Notes under the pieces: model-generated
What the model was told of the DNA's origin: nothing
Seen by the model: the letters and a program-made list of their open reading frames with translations, nothing else
The model's database searches: none
Shown here: piece after piece, positions 40,855 through 49,792 of the stretch
Layout: each line of letters starts with the position of its first letter
Numbering within the stretch: the stretch's first letter is position 1
Program-made: the position numbers and the translations under genes
NCBI RefSeq assembly: GCF_003480915.1
Contig: NZ_QUKD01000001.1
Location: 496,001-560,000 of the forward strand
Length of the DNA stretch: 64,000 nucleotides
Direction: 5' to 3'
Source of the DNA: Parabacteroides sp. TM07-1AC
GTDB taxonomy: Bacteria > Bacteroidota > Bacteroidia > Bacteroidales > Tannerellaceae

Positions 40855-42381
40855 ATGAAACATATAAATAAATTTCTGTTACTATTCATTTCACTATCTA
40901 TATTTACAGGTTGTGATAATTTTGAAAAGCTGAATACGGACCCGGATACAGCAACGACTGTCCCATCTTCGATGTTGGCTACCAAAGTGATCTATGAGGT
41001 AGTCCGGAAAGACCGTACCGTAAAAGAATATGTAAATGATGGCGTATTAGCCAAACAAATCGTATGGAACGAAGGCGTTTCAGACCTGCAGTATAATAAT
41101 ATCGGACGCGGCGATTTCGATGGTTTCCTACAGGTAACTAATTGCAGCGATATGGTAGCCAAGTCGCCCGGACAAAAGGGTTACGAAGGTCTGGCTCTTT
41201 TCTCCAAAGCGTACCTGCTCTATTATATCACCTTGAATATAGGAGATATACCTTATAGCAATGCCGGCGAGGGAGAAGATGGAAATACACGTCCTCCATA
41301 CGAACCTCAGAAAGATGTAATGCTGAATATTCTCAGCGACCTGGACAAGGCTTACCAGGCATTCTCCGAAGCCGATGACGTAGCATTCGAAGGAGATATC
41401 ATCTTCGGTGGAAATAAGGAGAACTGGAAGAAGACCATTACAGCATTCCAGTTGAAAGTCCTGATCAATCTGTCTAAAAAAGAAAGTGATTCTGATATGA
41501 ACATCAAATCACGTTTTGCCGGTATCGTCCAAAACGGTTCTTTAATGACATCCAATACGGATAACTTCCAGCTGGTTTACAGAGATCAGCAAGGGATGAA
41601 ATACCCTTTCAACGATTTGACATCAAACCAGACTAAATATGCAATGATGTCTTCCGTACTGGTCGACCAAATGAAAGAATATGAAGATTACCGTTTATTC
41701 TATTACGGTGAACCGTCTATCGCTAAAACAAACGAGGGCAAAGCGGAAAGTGATTTCGACGCTTATGTAGGAGTTGACCCGTCCCTTCCGTACGGAGAAG
41801 TATCGAAAGCGCATGGTGCCAATTTGTTCTGCCGTCCGAATCTACGTTACATCTCTGAAGCTCATGTAGAAGGTGAACCGCTGATACGCCTGGGATACAG
41901 TGAACAGCAATTCATCCTGGCAGAAGCTTGCCTGCGCGGCTGGATCAGTGGAAATGCCGGTGATTACTATAAAAAAGCGATCAAGGCGCATATGGAATTT
42001 GTCAGAGACTGCACACCGGAAGAATATGCTCACGGACGTGTAATGACAGACGAGTATATCAATTCCTATCTGGCTAATGCTAAAATCCAGCTGACCGGCT
42101 CCTTTGAAAAAGATCTGAAAAAACTCATTACGCAGAAATATATTTCTTATTATCTGCAGCACACGTATGAGGCTTATTATGATTACAGAAGAACCGGCTA
42201 CCCTGTATTGCCGATCAATCCGGAATCAAGTAAGAATGTAACTGCTCCGGACCGTATACCTGTTCGCTACATGTATCCGGAACGTGAATACAATTACAAC
42301 CGCACGAATCTAGAAGAAGCGTTAAGCCGTCAGTTCGGTGGAAGCGACAACATCAATGATGTCATGTGGATATTGAAATAA
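40855..42381 (+). CDS. SusD/RagB-family surface lipoprotein (SusD_2-like)
   Basis: 508 residues. A lipoprotein signal ends SIFTGCDNFEKLNTDPDTAT with the lipidated Cys near residue 20. TPR-like helices typical of SusD include SMLATKVIYEVVRK, YEGLALFSKAYLLYYITLN, IPYSNAGEGEDGNTRPPYEP and RLGYSEQQFILAEACLRGW. The C-terminal QKYISYYLQHTYEAYYDYRR and YMYPEREYNYNRTNLEEAL fit the SusD_2/SusD-RagB branch. It caps the SusC channel and binds the ligand at the cell surface. No glycoside hydrolase, lyase or surface glycan-binding protein follows, so the ligand may be a peptide or a small glycan. Confidence 0.93.
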   Translation: MKHINKFLLLFISLSIFTGCDNFEKLNTDPDTATTVPSSMLATKVIYEVVRKDRTVKEYVNDGVLAKQIVWNEGVSDLQYNNIGRGDFDGFLQVTNCSDMVAKSPGQKGYEGLALFSKAYLLYYITLNIGDIPYSNAGEGEDGNTRPPYEPQKDVMLNILSDLDKAYQAFSEADDVAFEGDIIFGGNKENWKKTITAFQLKVLINLSKKESDSDMNIKSRFAGIVQNGSLMTSNTDNFQLVYRDQQGMKYPFNDLTSNQTKYAMMSSVLVDQMKEYEDYRLFYYGEPSIAKTNEGKAESDFDAYVGVDPSLPYGEVSKAHGANLFCRPNLRYISEAHVEGEPLIRLGYSEQQFILAEACLRGWISGNAGDYYKKAIKAHMEFVRDCTPEEYAHGRVMTDEYINSYLANAKIQLTGSFEKDLKKLITQKYISYYLQHTYEAYYDYRRTGYPVLPINPESSKNVTAPDRIPVRYMYPEREYNYNRTNLEEALSRQFGGSDNINDVMWILK

Positions 42382-42415
42382 AACCGAACAGACTAAAGTC
42401 TGTCAGGAAACAAAG

Positions 42416-42449
42416 AAAGGGAGTGCCGGTGATCAGTTACTCCCTTTTT
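42416..42449 (+). terminator. Terminator after susD
   Basis: Stem AAAGGGAGT (42416-42424) with ACTCCCTTT (42439-42447), then TT. A second small palindrome CAGACT, AA, AGTCTG lies just before it at 42389-42402. It ends the susCD transcript. Confidence 0.75.
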
Positions 42450-42530
42450 CGTATATATCATTAAAAAAAGACCTGTCCCATAATTTTATTGTAAAGTTAA
42501 GCAATAATATTCCGGTCATCCCGCTTGTTT

Positions 42531-42549
42531 ATTACGAATAATTCGTAAT
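42531..42549. promoter_or_regulatory. Perfect palindromic operator-like site upstream of TlpA-like gene
   Basis: ATTACGAATAATTCGTAAT, a perfect 9-9 inverted repeat around one central A, ending 26 bases before the start codon at 42576. It overlaps the place where a promoter would sit, so it is a good candidate for a dimeric regulator site. Confidence 0.55.
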
Positions 42550-42575
42550 ATTGCATTTACTTAATTCATACAAAT

Positions 42576-44138
42576 ATGGTAAAAGCACTTTTTGCAGGCA
42601 TATCGCTCATTCTGACGGTATCTGCACAGGCACAAAACGAGTTTACAATAAAAGGAAAGGTAACCGGATTAAAAGACAGTACCGTGATAATGCTCTACCG
42701 AAGTGACGGACGGGTCATGAGTTCGATCGCCCAGGATACAGTCTTTAATGAATCTTTCTGCTTTAAGGAGAAAACTGCGGAAGACAAGCCGGAAGCATTA
42801 ATGATCATGGCGAGGGATAAAGATTTCCCCAGTACCTGGCTGGATGTATGGGTAGCTCCGAACACAGTCAGTACCGTCAGAGGCAATAATAAGTTGCTAC
42901 GTACCTGGGATGTATCCAGTACTATCAAGGAACAGCAAATATTGAACCGATACAAGCAAGCTACAATCGACGAAACTAATCTGGATCAGGAGTTATCCAT
43001 CGAAAGGATGAAGAAAATACCTCTTCTGCGATCCGGAAATCTTTCTACAGAGGAGAGTGAAAAGCTGAAAAGAGAAATGACCGAACTCGAAAAGAAACAA
43101 GATTCAGTAAGACACATCATCTCCAAAAAAGAGATTGAAATCATGCAGCAAACACCTGTAGAAACTATTTGGATGGACAAATTACGGGGATTAAGTATGG
43201 AGATGAAATACATGAAAGATTTTCCGTATAAAAAAGAAGTCTTTGCCCTGTATGAAAAACTATCGGATGACGAGAAACAATCAGCAATAGGTAAAGAAAT
43301 TTCCGTCTATTTATATCCTCCCGTTACAGTCAAAGAAGGCGATGAAATGGCGGATGCCGACTTGTACGACCTGGCAGGGAACATCCATCATCTGGCTGAT
43401 TACAAAGGGAAATATCTCCTGATTGATTTCTGGAGCCGTGGCTGTGGTCCTTGTATGATGGCTTTACCGGAAATGAAAGAGATATTCGAAACCCAAAAGG
43501 ACAAAGTTACTGTTATCAGTCTGAGTACGGACACAGAAAAAGGCTGGAAAGAAGTCTCCAAGACAAAAGATATGCCGTGGGTAAACCTGAATGACTTTGG
43601 AGGAATGAGCGGACTGGCTGCAAAATATAACGTGAGAGGAATACCTCATTATGTCATTATCTCCCCCGAAGGAATCATCCTGCATTCTTGGAGCGGATAC
43701 GGCAAAGGATTACTCAAACGCAAGCTCAACAAATGGATAAACAAGGCAAACCGTGTCATGACTGTAAAAAAGGAAGGGAACACGACGATCGTCGAGTCTC
43801 CGATAGAGAAATCCAGCAATACGGAAACGATAGAGATCAACCGAATAGAACTGACCGATACGGAAACTGTCTTTCACATGAAGGCATTCAATGCTCCGGG
43901 ATATTGGGTAAGCATCAGCAAGGATACGTATCTGAAAACCGAAGACGGCACGCATTTTCCTTTGAAATCAGCAGACGGCATTACACCTGAAGAACGCTTC
44001 ACCATGCCCGAATCGGGAGAATATTCTTTTAAACTGCATTTTCCTCCCCTGCCCGCTGACACAAAAACAGTCGATTTCATCGAAAGTGACTGCGATTCCT
44101 GCTTCAAAGTTTTAGGCTTGCCGCTGACGAAAGAATAG
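42576..44138 (+). CDS. TlpA-like thioredoxin-fold protein with DUF4369 domain
   Basis: 520 residues. The signal peptide is residues 1-19 (ends LTVSAQAQ). A DUF4369 domain follows (FTIKGKVTGLKDSTVIMLYR), then a charged helical linker. The thioredoxin/AhpC-TSA domain has the redox motif FWSRGCGPCMMALPEMKEIF near residue 290 (CGPC) and YNVRGIPHYVIISPEG (cis-Pro loop). A C-terminal extension of about 130 residues (IEINRIELTDTETVFHMKAF, FTMPESGEYSFKLHFPPL) is predicted beta-rich and not usual for the family. Expected in the periplasm or surface-exposed, reducing or isomerising disulfides. It has its own palindromic upstream site and is separated from susD by a terminator. Confidence 0.88.
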   Translation: MVKALFAGISLILTVSAQAQNEFTIKGKVTGLKDSTVIMLYRSDGRVMSSIAQDTVFNESFCFKEKTAEDKPEALMIMARDKDFPSTWLDVWVAPNTVSTVRGNNKLLRTWDVSSTIKEQQILNRYKQATIDETNLDQELSIERMKKIPLLRSGNLSTEESEKLKREMTELEKKQDSVRHIISKKEIEIMQQTPVETIWMDKLRGLSMEMKYMKDFPYKKEVFALYEKLSDDEKQSAIGKEISVYLYPPVTVKEGDEMADADLYDLAGNIHHLADYKGKYLLIDFWSRGCGPCMMALPEMKEIFETQKDKVTVISLSTDTEKGWKEVSKTKDMPWVNLNDFGGMSGLAAKYNVRGIPHYVIISPEGIILHSWSGYGKGLLKRKLNKWINKANRVMTVKKEGNTTIVESPIEKSSNTETIEINRIELTDTETVFHMKAFNAPGYWVSISKDTYLKTEDGTHFPLKSADGITPEERFTMPESGEYSFKLHFPPLPADTKTVDFIESDCDSCFKVLGLPLTKE

Positions 44139-44156
44139 GATAACAGATGCCCATAC

Positions 44157-44242
44157 AAAAAATAAGGGACTTTTGAAATGTTAAGACAGGACTTTTAAAA
44201 ACGAAAGTCCTGACTTTTAACTTCAAAAGTCCCTTATTTTTT
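44157..44242. terminator. Long nested bidirectional terminator
   Basis: Outer perfect 21-bp stem (44157-44177 with 44222-44242, core AAGGGACTTTTGAA) enclosing an inner stem CAGGACTTT (44187-44195) with AAAGTCCTG (44204-44212). A- and T-runs at both ends suit both the rightward TlpA-like gene and leftward ridA. Confidence 0.85.
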
Positions 44243-44254
44243 CAGCGTTGATTA

Positions 44255-44635
44255 TCAAGCCTTTACAGCGATCACTTCGATCTCTACCAAACCATTCTTC
44301 GGTAAAGTCTTTACAGCGACAGCGGAACGGGCAGGGAAAGCGCCTTCGAATTGCGAAGCATATACTTCATTCATCGCTGCGAAATCACCCATATCAGCCA
44401 GAAATACAGTGGTCTTTACGACATCGCTGATTTCGTATCCAGCTTCCGTCAGGATAGCTTTTACATTCTTGAAAGCCTGGGCAGTTTGTTCCTTTACCGC
44501 TCCTTCCACGAAATTACCGGTAGCGGGATCGATACCAAGTTGTCCGGAAGCGAACAGCATATTTCCTACTTGTACAGCCTGGCTGTAAGGACCTATTGCG
44601 GCAGGCGCATTTGTTGTTGCAATAACTTTTTTCAT
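44255..44635 (-). CDS. ridA: RidA-family enamine/imine deaminase
   Basis: 126 residues, the usual length. It starts MKKVIATTNAPAAIGPYSQA, then VGNMLFASGQLGIDPATGNF, and has the C-terminal signature FPARSAVAVKTLPKNGLVEI, including the active-site Arg of SRSAV-type motifs and EIEVIAV. It hydrolyses reactive 2-aminoacrylate-type enamines made by PLP enzymes in the cytosol. It follows rlmB by 12 bases and is probably cotranscribed. It is closed by the long terminator at 44157-44242. Confidence 0.93.
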   Translation of the reverse strand: MKKVIATTNAPAAIGPYSQAVQVGNMLFASGQLGIDPATGNFVEGAVKEQTAQAFKNVKAILTEAGYEISDVVKTTVFLADMGDFAAMNEVYASQFEGAFPARSAVAVKTLPKNGLVEIEVIAVKA

Positions 44636-44647
44636 TGTGTTTATCTT

Positions 44648-45403
44648 TTAGTTGTTTTGTTCATCGTTCATACGTTGGCGGACTACTTCATAGATCAGGA
44701 TAGAACTGGCTACCGATACGTTCAGCGAACCGATCGTTCCGAACTGTGGTATTTTCACCATACTGTCGCAGATACGCAGGTTATCCATCGACACGCCTTT
44801 GTCCTCTGCTCCCATTACGATAGCGACCGGACCGTCATATTTAATAGATGTATAGTTTTCGTATGCTTTCTCGCTGGCAGCATAGACCTTCACGCCGCTT
44901 GCCTGAAGGAAACGGATGGATTCTTCAATGCTTTTCTCTTTGCAGACGGGCAGCACATGCAATGCTCCGGCTGAAGTTTTGATCGCATCCGCATTGACCG
45001 TAACGCTTCCTTTTGCCGGAATGACAATGGCATCCACACCGGCACATTCGCAGGTACGGGCTATCGCGCCGAAGTTACGGACATCCGTGATACCGTCCAG
45101 CAAGACGATAAAAGGACTCTTGCCCTGTTCGTAAACGAATGGTATAATATCTTCCAGACGCTGATAAGTGACAGCCGGAATAAAAGCGATCACGCCTTGA
45201 TGATTCTTTCGCGTCAGGCGGTCCAGACGTTCTGCCGGTACACGCTGTACAGGAATCTCACGCCCTTTCAGCACTTCAAACAGTTCGCGGGAAAGTTCTC
45301 CCTGCAACTCGCGCTTTATAAGAATTTTATCTATTTCCTTATCGGCCTGAATAGCCTCGATCACGGCACGTATGCCGAATACCATTTCGTTTTCTTTCAT
45401 CAA
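44648..45403 (-). CDS. rlmB: 23S rRNA (guanosine-2'-O)-methyltransferase RlmB-like (TrmH/SpoU family)
   Basis: 251 residues. The N-terminal L30e-like substrate-binding domain (MVFGIRAVIEAIQADKEIDK) is followed by the SPOUT knot: FIVLLDGITDVRNFGAIART, VAIVMGAEDKGVSMDNLR and KIPQFGTIGSLNVSVASSIL, with the trefoil-knot Asn and Glu residues. It methylates G2251 (E. coli numbering) in the ribosomal P loop. A -7-like TATATTTG on the minus strand lies at 45449-45442. Translation may start at either of two tandem Met codons. Confidence 0.92.
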   Translation of the reverse strand: MMKENEMVFGIRAVIEAIQADKEIDKILIKRELQGELSRELFEVLKGREIPVQRVPAERLDRLTRKNHQGVIAFIPAVTYQRLEDIIPFVYEQGKSPFIVLLDGITDVRNFGAIARTCECAGVDAIVIPAKGSVTVNADAIKTSAGALHVLPVCKEKSIEESIRFLQASGVKVYAASEKAYENYTSIKYDGPVAIVMGAEDKGVSMDNLRICDSMVKIPQFGTIGSLNVSVASSILIYEVVRQRMNDEQNN

Positions 45404-45455
45404 ATATATATTAACTGTATGTTGTCAATTGAATGCGAATGCAAATATACAAACA

Positions 45456-45881
45456 TTATTTTCTGTTTCGACGTTCCTTCACGCCTTGAATAAGAAATAA
45501 TATTCCGGTAATGATAAGGGCAGAAGAGAGACCCGTATAAAAAACAGAGATAAAGGAGTCCGGTAATAAGCGGGAATGGCGGATTCCCATTCCTAAAATG
45601 ATCATAAAAAACATCACAATCCAACCTTTGACATCAAAGAAAGAGAAAGGGCAATTCTTTTCTCCTTTTTGGGCGATACGCCGGCTATGTTTCCGGAATA
45701 AACGCAGAAATACAAAATTCAGGAATAACAGAAATACAATCACAGCCTCTCCCACTTTCAGTACTGAGTAATGTGCTTCGTGCATCCACGTAAGAATTCC
45801 GATCCGGAGAATATTAACTCCGGCTATGATCCATACGCAACCTGCTATAAATAATAATATCTGCTTATTGACTCTGAACAT
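45456..45881 (-). CDS. Four-helix membrane protein, family not recognised
   Basis: About 141 residues from MFRVNKQILLFIAGCVWIIA. The ATG at 45905 would add eight polar residues. Four hydrophobic segments are visible: LFIAGCVWIIAGVNILRIGI, VIVFLLFLNFVFLRLF, GWIVMFFMIILGMGI and VFYTGLSSALIITGILFLI. Basic residues flank the segments (RLFRKHSRRIAQKGEK). No catalytic motif is seen. A -7-like TACTTTTG on the minus strand (45910-45903) precedes it. Function unknown. Confidence 0.65.
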   Translation of the reverse strand: MFRVNKQILLFIAGCVWIIAGVNILRIGILTWMHEAHYSVLKVGEAVIVFLLFLNFVFLRLFRKHSRRIAQKGEKNCPFSFFDVKGWIVMFFMIILGMGIRHSRLLPDSFISVFYTGLSSALIITGILFLIQGVKERRNRK

Positions 45882-45944
45882 CCATTTACTTTTACTGCAA
45901 TGCAAAAGTACGATTTTTAACGATATGTCCTAATTATTACAAGA

Positions 45945-46292
45945 CTATGAAGCATTCTTTTCACTTTCCAATTCCTTGATTTCCTTATTCAGAAAAACAG
46001 AAAGGATAGTCCTTAAAACAACAATACCGCCAAGGATTGCCAGTTCGTCCAAACTGGGTTCCAGGACGGTTTTAAGAATATCGGAAGCGATCAGCAACTC
46101 CAATCCCAATAACAAATAAGTACCTAACTCAGCCCGCAAACGGCGGATATTGACAGTTGAATATTGTCCGGTGAATCGTTTGAGCTCATTTCCGAGAAAA
46201 GTGATAAAAGCAACCAGCGCCCCGTAAGTAACGATCAGTAAACTTACCACACTGATAGCCGTAGCCAGGATATTTAGAAAATGTGTAAACAT
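45945..46292 (-). CDS. DUF1622 family membrane protein
   Basis: 115 residues from MFTHFLNILATAISVVSLL. The longer frame from 46340 adds 16 unlikely residues. Three hydrophobic segments are visible with RLRAELGTYLLLGLELLIAS between them, followed by LAILGGIVVLRTILSVFLNK and EIKELESE, the DUF1622 pattern. Function unknown. It is a small inner-membrane protein, sometimes near stress or channel genes. It lies 63 bases upstream of the preceding small membrane gene and 58 bases after the next. Confidence 0.75.
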   Translation of the reverse strand: MFTHFLNILATAISVVSLLIVTYGALVAFITFLGNELKRFTGQYSTVNIRRLRAELGTYLLLGLELLIASDILKTVLEPSLDELAILGGIVVLRTILSVFLNKEIKELESEKNAS

Positions 46293-46350
46293 GAGTTTAT
46301 TCTTTATAATAGGAACAAACTCATGTTCAGGAAAGTTCAATCAGCAATTA

Positions 46351-47133
46351 TCAGCTTCTGCGATACACTTCAGAACGTTTACTTTGCTGCCGTTTATTGT
46401 CGTTTTCTTTTTTATCCTTCTCTTTTTTGTCTTTATCGCGCTTATCATTGCGTTTATCATTGTTACGATAACTGTCGCTCCGCTTGTCGGATCTTTTATC
46501 TCTGTCATACCGGTCATTATTTCCCGGTTTCGAAGGTTTATTGAAATGCTGGTTATGATTTGGATTGGGGCGGTTATGATTGTCCGGACGCCACTGTCCG
46601 TTATCATGATGACCCGGGCGGTCATATTTACCCCGATACCATTTACCGTCATCAAAACGTCCATTCCATCGTCCGTTTGAATATTCCCATTGATTATGCC
46701 AGTAATGGTCTTCATAACGCCAGCAGACATCTGACGGGCGATAGTTCGGATAATGAGGATTGTTATACCAACCCTGATAATCATGGATACGCTGCGGACG
46801 TTCGCGGACAAAGCGAACATACAGACGGAACTGCGAAGGAGAAAGTACGCGTTGCAACCTGCGGTCGCGCTCCATACGCAGATTAAAGATCTTCTTTGCC
46901 GACTGGTCCCAGTAACGATAATGCTTACGGGCTTCCTTCTCTATCTTCTGACCGTATTTATGTACGATATTATGGTAATCGGCTGCCTGCCTCCCATTCA
47001 ACCGCATGGCTTGTTCCATCCAGAGACAACTCTGACAATGGGGTTCATTCCAACCAAAACTGATCCAAAACTGAGCTTGTCCCGGCAAACTGCACAACAA
47101 AATCAACACACATATAAAGCTAATCCGTTTCAT
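46351..47133 (-). CDS. Secreted protein with Spy/CpxP-like LTxxQ region and charged low-complexity tail
   Basis: 260 residues. The signal peptide is residues 1-20 (ends LPGQAQ). Residues about 40-115 form charged helices with RRLQRVLSPSQFRLYVRFV, reminiscent of the LTxxQ motif of Spy/CpxP periplasmic chaperones. Residues 120-170 are Trp/Tyr/His-rich (YEDHYWHNQWEYSNGRW). The last 75 residues are nearly all Lys, Arg, Asp, Asn and Ser (DRDKRSDKRSDSYRNNDK). The tail is disordered and may bind nucleic acid, wall polymers or metal. No family assignment is secure. Confidence 0.6.
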   Translation of the reverse strand: MKRISFICVLILLCSLPGQAQFWISFGWNEPHCQSCLWMEQAMRLNGRQAADYHNIVHKYGQKIEKEARKHYRYWDQSAKKIFNLRMERDRRLQRVLSPSQFRLYVRFVRERPQRIHDYQGWYNNPHYPNYRPSDVCWRYEDHYWHNQWEYSNGRWNGRFDDGKWYRGKYDRPGHHDNGQWRPDNHNRPNPNHNQHFNKPSKPGNNDRYDRDKRSDKRSDSYRNNDKRNDKRDKDKKEKDKKENDNKRQQSKRSEVYRRS

Positions 47134-47200
47134 GACTTTTCGTTTTTAGTTAGTAATTACTACTATGACCAATTAAAGAAAGAATGGTTTAACGGTCCGA

Positions 47201-48865
47201 TCAACGTTTGACCTTCAACAACTCTTTTGCGTTGGCTATAGATGCTCCCGTCAACGATGCGCCACTCAACATGCGCGCCACTTCCTTGATCCGTTCTTCT
47301 TTGTTGAGTTTCTTGATCCGGGTTATCGTACGTTCGGATGTATCTTCTTTATAAACAAAGAAATGATCTTTACCTTTGGCTGCAATCTGGGGTAAATGAG
47401 TAATCGTGATCACCTGCATCTTTGAACCCAGATCCTGCATAATATCCCCCATTTTATCGGCAATATCACCGGAAACACCCGTATCCACTTCATCGAAAAT
47501 AATAGCAGGAAGAGCCGTGAATCCCGCAATCATTGCTTTTATACATAACATAAGGCGGGAGATTTCACCACCGGATGCTGTCTGGGCGACAGGTTGCAGT
47601 TCACCGCTCTTATTGGCGGAGAAAAGAAATCGGATATCGTCCATTCCATCGCTTTCCGGTTCCTGCCGGGAAACAAAATCCACGGCAAAACGGACATTCG
47701 GCATTCCCAGCGGAAGAACCATTTCCACCAGCTGCCTGGCTATTGCATTGGATGCAATCTTACGCTGTTCGCTTAAAACGGCTGCTTGTTGGAGCAGTTC
47801 CTGATGAGAGATATCCAGTTGCCCTTTCAGAGCATCGATCTGCTCGTCGAATGAATCGATATCGTGCAATTGTTCGGTATACTTATCCTGTATGGCTATC
47901 AGCTCCTCCACGGTGGCGACCCGATGCTTCTGCTCCAAAGTATACAGCGTATTCAGGCGTTCGTTCACCCATTCCAGACGTTCCGGATTAAATTCAATGT
48001 CTTCTTTCAGGACATCCGTCTCCGAAGCCAGGTCGTTCAGGTCGATATAAGCAGAGCGCAGACGTTCGGCTATTTCTTTGGCTTTCGGATAATACCGCTC
48101 CAACGAATCGACGGTGGAAAGGGCTTCTTTGATAAGCCGGACGCTCCCCTGTTCTTCGCCATTCAGCAATTCAGTGATTTTATATAAAGAACTCTTGATA
48201 TCTTCGGCATGGGACAAGGTTTCCAACTCCTGCTCCAATTCTTCCTGCTCGCCTGCTACCAAACGGGCCTCTGCCAGTTGCTCCAGTTGGAAACGGATAT
48301 AATCCTCTTCCTGCCGGTTCTGACCAGCCTTTTCTTCCAGCTCTTTCAACTCCCGCTTCAGGGATTGATAACGCCGGTATTCCTTGCGGTACAGGATCAG
48401 AAGTATTTCGTTTTCAGCCATTACATCGATCACTTTCAGCTGGAAACGGTTATCTCCCAGCAGCAGATTCTGATGTTGCGAATGGATATCGATCAGACGG
48501 CTTCCAAGCTCCTTCATTACGGTAAGAGGAACCGGTGAGTCGTTGACAAAAGCACGCGACTTACCGGAAGCGAACAATTCCCGGCGAAGGATACAAATAT
48601 CCGGATCATACTCCAGGTCGTTCACATGGAAAAACTCTTCCAGCTGATATTTGGAGACATCGAAAGTAGCTTCCATCACGCATTTATCCGAGCCGTTCTT
48701 AATGCTCTTCCCGTCTGCCCGTTGCCCAAGCACCAACGAGAGGGCCCCTAAAATAATAGACTTCCCGGCTCCCGTTTCACCGGTGATGACCGAAAAGCCG
48801 TTATCGAACTGAATATCCAGGCTGTCGATTAAGACAAAATTCTGTATAAATAAAGATTTCAGCAT
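47201..48865 (-). CDS. recN: DNA repair protein RecN
   Basis: 554 residues, typical length. The SMC-like ATPase has Walker A VITGETGAGKSIILGAL (residues about 27-43), an N-terminal IQNFVLIDSLDIQFDNGF and a central coiled coil (residues about 155-370). The signature ASGGEISRLMLCIKAM is followed by Walker B ALPAIIFDEVDTGVSGDIA and ITITHLPQIAAKGKDHFFV. It tethers DNA ends during double-strand break repair. It follows the DUF4835 gene by nine bases in the conserved Bacteroidetes string coaBC-DUF4835-recN. Confidence 0.95.
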   Translation of the reverse strand: MLKSLFIQNFVLIDSLDIQFDNGFSVITGETGAGKSIILGALSLVLGQRADGKSIKNGSDKCVMEATFDVSKYQLEEFFHVNDLEYDPDICILRRELFASGKSRAFVNDSPVPLTVMKELGSRLIDIHSQHQNLLLGDNRFQLKVIDVMAENEILLILYRKEYRRYQSLKRELKELEEKAGQNRQEEDYIRFQLEQLAEARLVAGEQEELEQELETLSHAEDIKSSLYKITELLNGEEQGSVRLIKEALSTVDSLERYYPKAKEIAERLRSAYIDLNDLASETDVLKEDIEFNPERLEWVNERLNTLYTLEQKHRVATVEELIAIQDKYTEQLHDIDSFDEQIDALKGQLDISHQELLQQAAVLSEQRKIASNAIARQLVEMVLPLGMPNVRFAVDFVSRQEPESDGMDDIRFLFSANKSGELQPVAQTASGGEISRLMLCIKAMIAGFTALPAIIFDEVDTGVSGDIADKMGDIMQDLGSKMQVITITHLPQIAAKGKDHFFVYKEDTSERTITRIKKLNKEERIKEVARMLSGASLTGASIANAKELLKVKR

Positions 48866-48874
48866 AATACTTTT

Positions 48875-49792
48875 TTACTTTTTGAGCGGCTCCAGACGCG
48901 TAGTCATTGCCGGATACAGATTGGACAGCATTTTATATCCTTCCTGCTTTTCTGTCGTGGTCGCCTTGGAATAAATGGCAACGACTTCGTCCAGTTTGGA
49001 ATCGGCAAACATCTGTAACAAGACAGAATTTGGCCGTGTTTTCTTCAATTCTTCCAGGGCAGGCAATAAAGAAAGGATCGTAGTACGCCCGCGATCGACA
49101 TTTGCAGCCATTTCATCGAGTCCTTTCCGGTGATAATTATACCACATGTCACGATAACCCTCTGAGGAATTTTCGGTCAGCGCGGTTGCTATTGCATGGC
49201 GGTTACGGTCGCTGTCGAAGGCTTTCCACCCGTTCCATGACATTTGTGCCTGCGCCAGTGTAACGACCTGTTGTGCCTGTTGGAAGAAAGCACTTCCACC
49301 TTTCGGGGAAAAGCTGTCGAAATCAAGTCCCAGGATGGTGTACAAATAAAATATGATCGTAGCCGTAAGATTGTTATTCAAAGAATTTTCCGTATATTCC
49401 AACGGCTCGAACTCCGTATAATCGAAATCGAGCTGTGTGTCGCGGAAGTTCAACAGAGTAGTTATATAACTCGAATTATAGACCGGACGACTAGCCTGTA
49501 CCTGTAATTCCGCCTTGAAACTATTATCGGAAGGCATCTCATTGATAATGATATTAAAAGTACAGTCAATCCGTTCGTTGATACCAAAGGTCGCATCCGT
49601 CCATTTCCGGTTATTGATAAACTCGATCAAAGCGTTCTGCAGCGTAGTAAACACCTGCTTGTTAGTTCCCTGGATCTTATCACTATTGATCTTCACCTGG
49701 GCGTTAAACTCATTTGCCCGATCTTGCGCCTTACCGATAAAAGGAATTGTTCCCAACAGGAACAGGAATAACAGTCTTTTAATCATTTTCAT
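48875..49792 (-). CDS. DUF4835 family secreted protein
   Basis: 305 residues. Signal peptide at residues 1-22 (LLFLFLLGTIPFIGKAQ). Family stretches: NEFNAQVKINSDKIQGTNKQ, LQNALIEFINNRKWTDATF, FNIIINEMPSDNSFKAELQV and ILGLDFDSFSPKGGSAFFQQ. Found only in Bacteroidetes next to coaBC and recN, and the function is not established to my knowledge. Export to the periplasm is indicated, which is surprising beside cytosolic CoA and repair enzymes. It overlaps coaBC by four bases. Confidence 0.9.
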   Translation of the reverse strand: MKMIKRLLFLFLLGTIPFIGKAQDRANEFNAQVKINSDKIQGTNKQVFTTLQNALIEFINNRKWTDATFGINERIDCTFNIIINEMPSDNSFKAELQVQASRPVYNSSYITTLLNFRDTQLDFDYTEFEPLEYTENSLNNNLTATIIFYLYTILGLDFDSFSPKGGSAFFQQAQQVVTLAQAQMSWNGWKAFDSDRNRHAIATALTENSSEGYRDMWYNYHRKGLDEMAANVDRGRTTILSLLPALEELKKTRPNSVLLQMFADSKLDEVVAIYSKATTTEKQEGYKMLSNLYPAMTTRLEPLKK

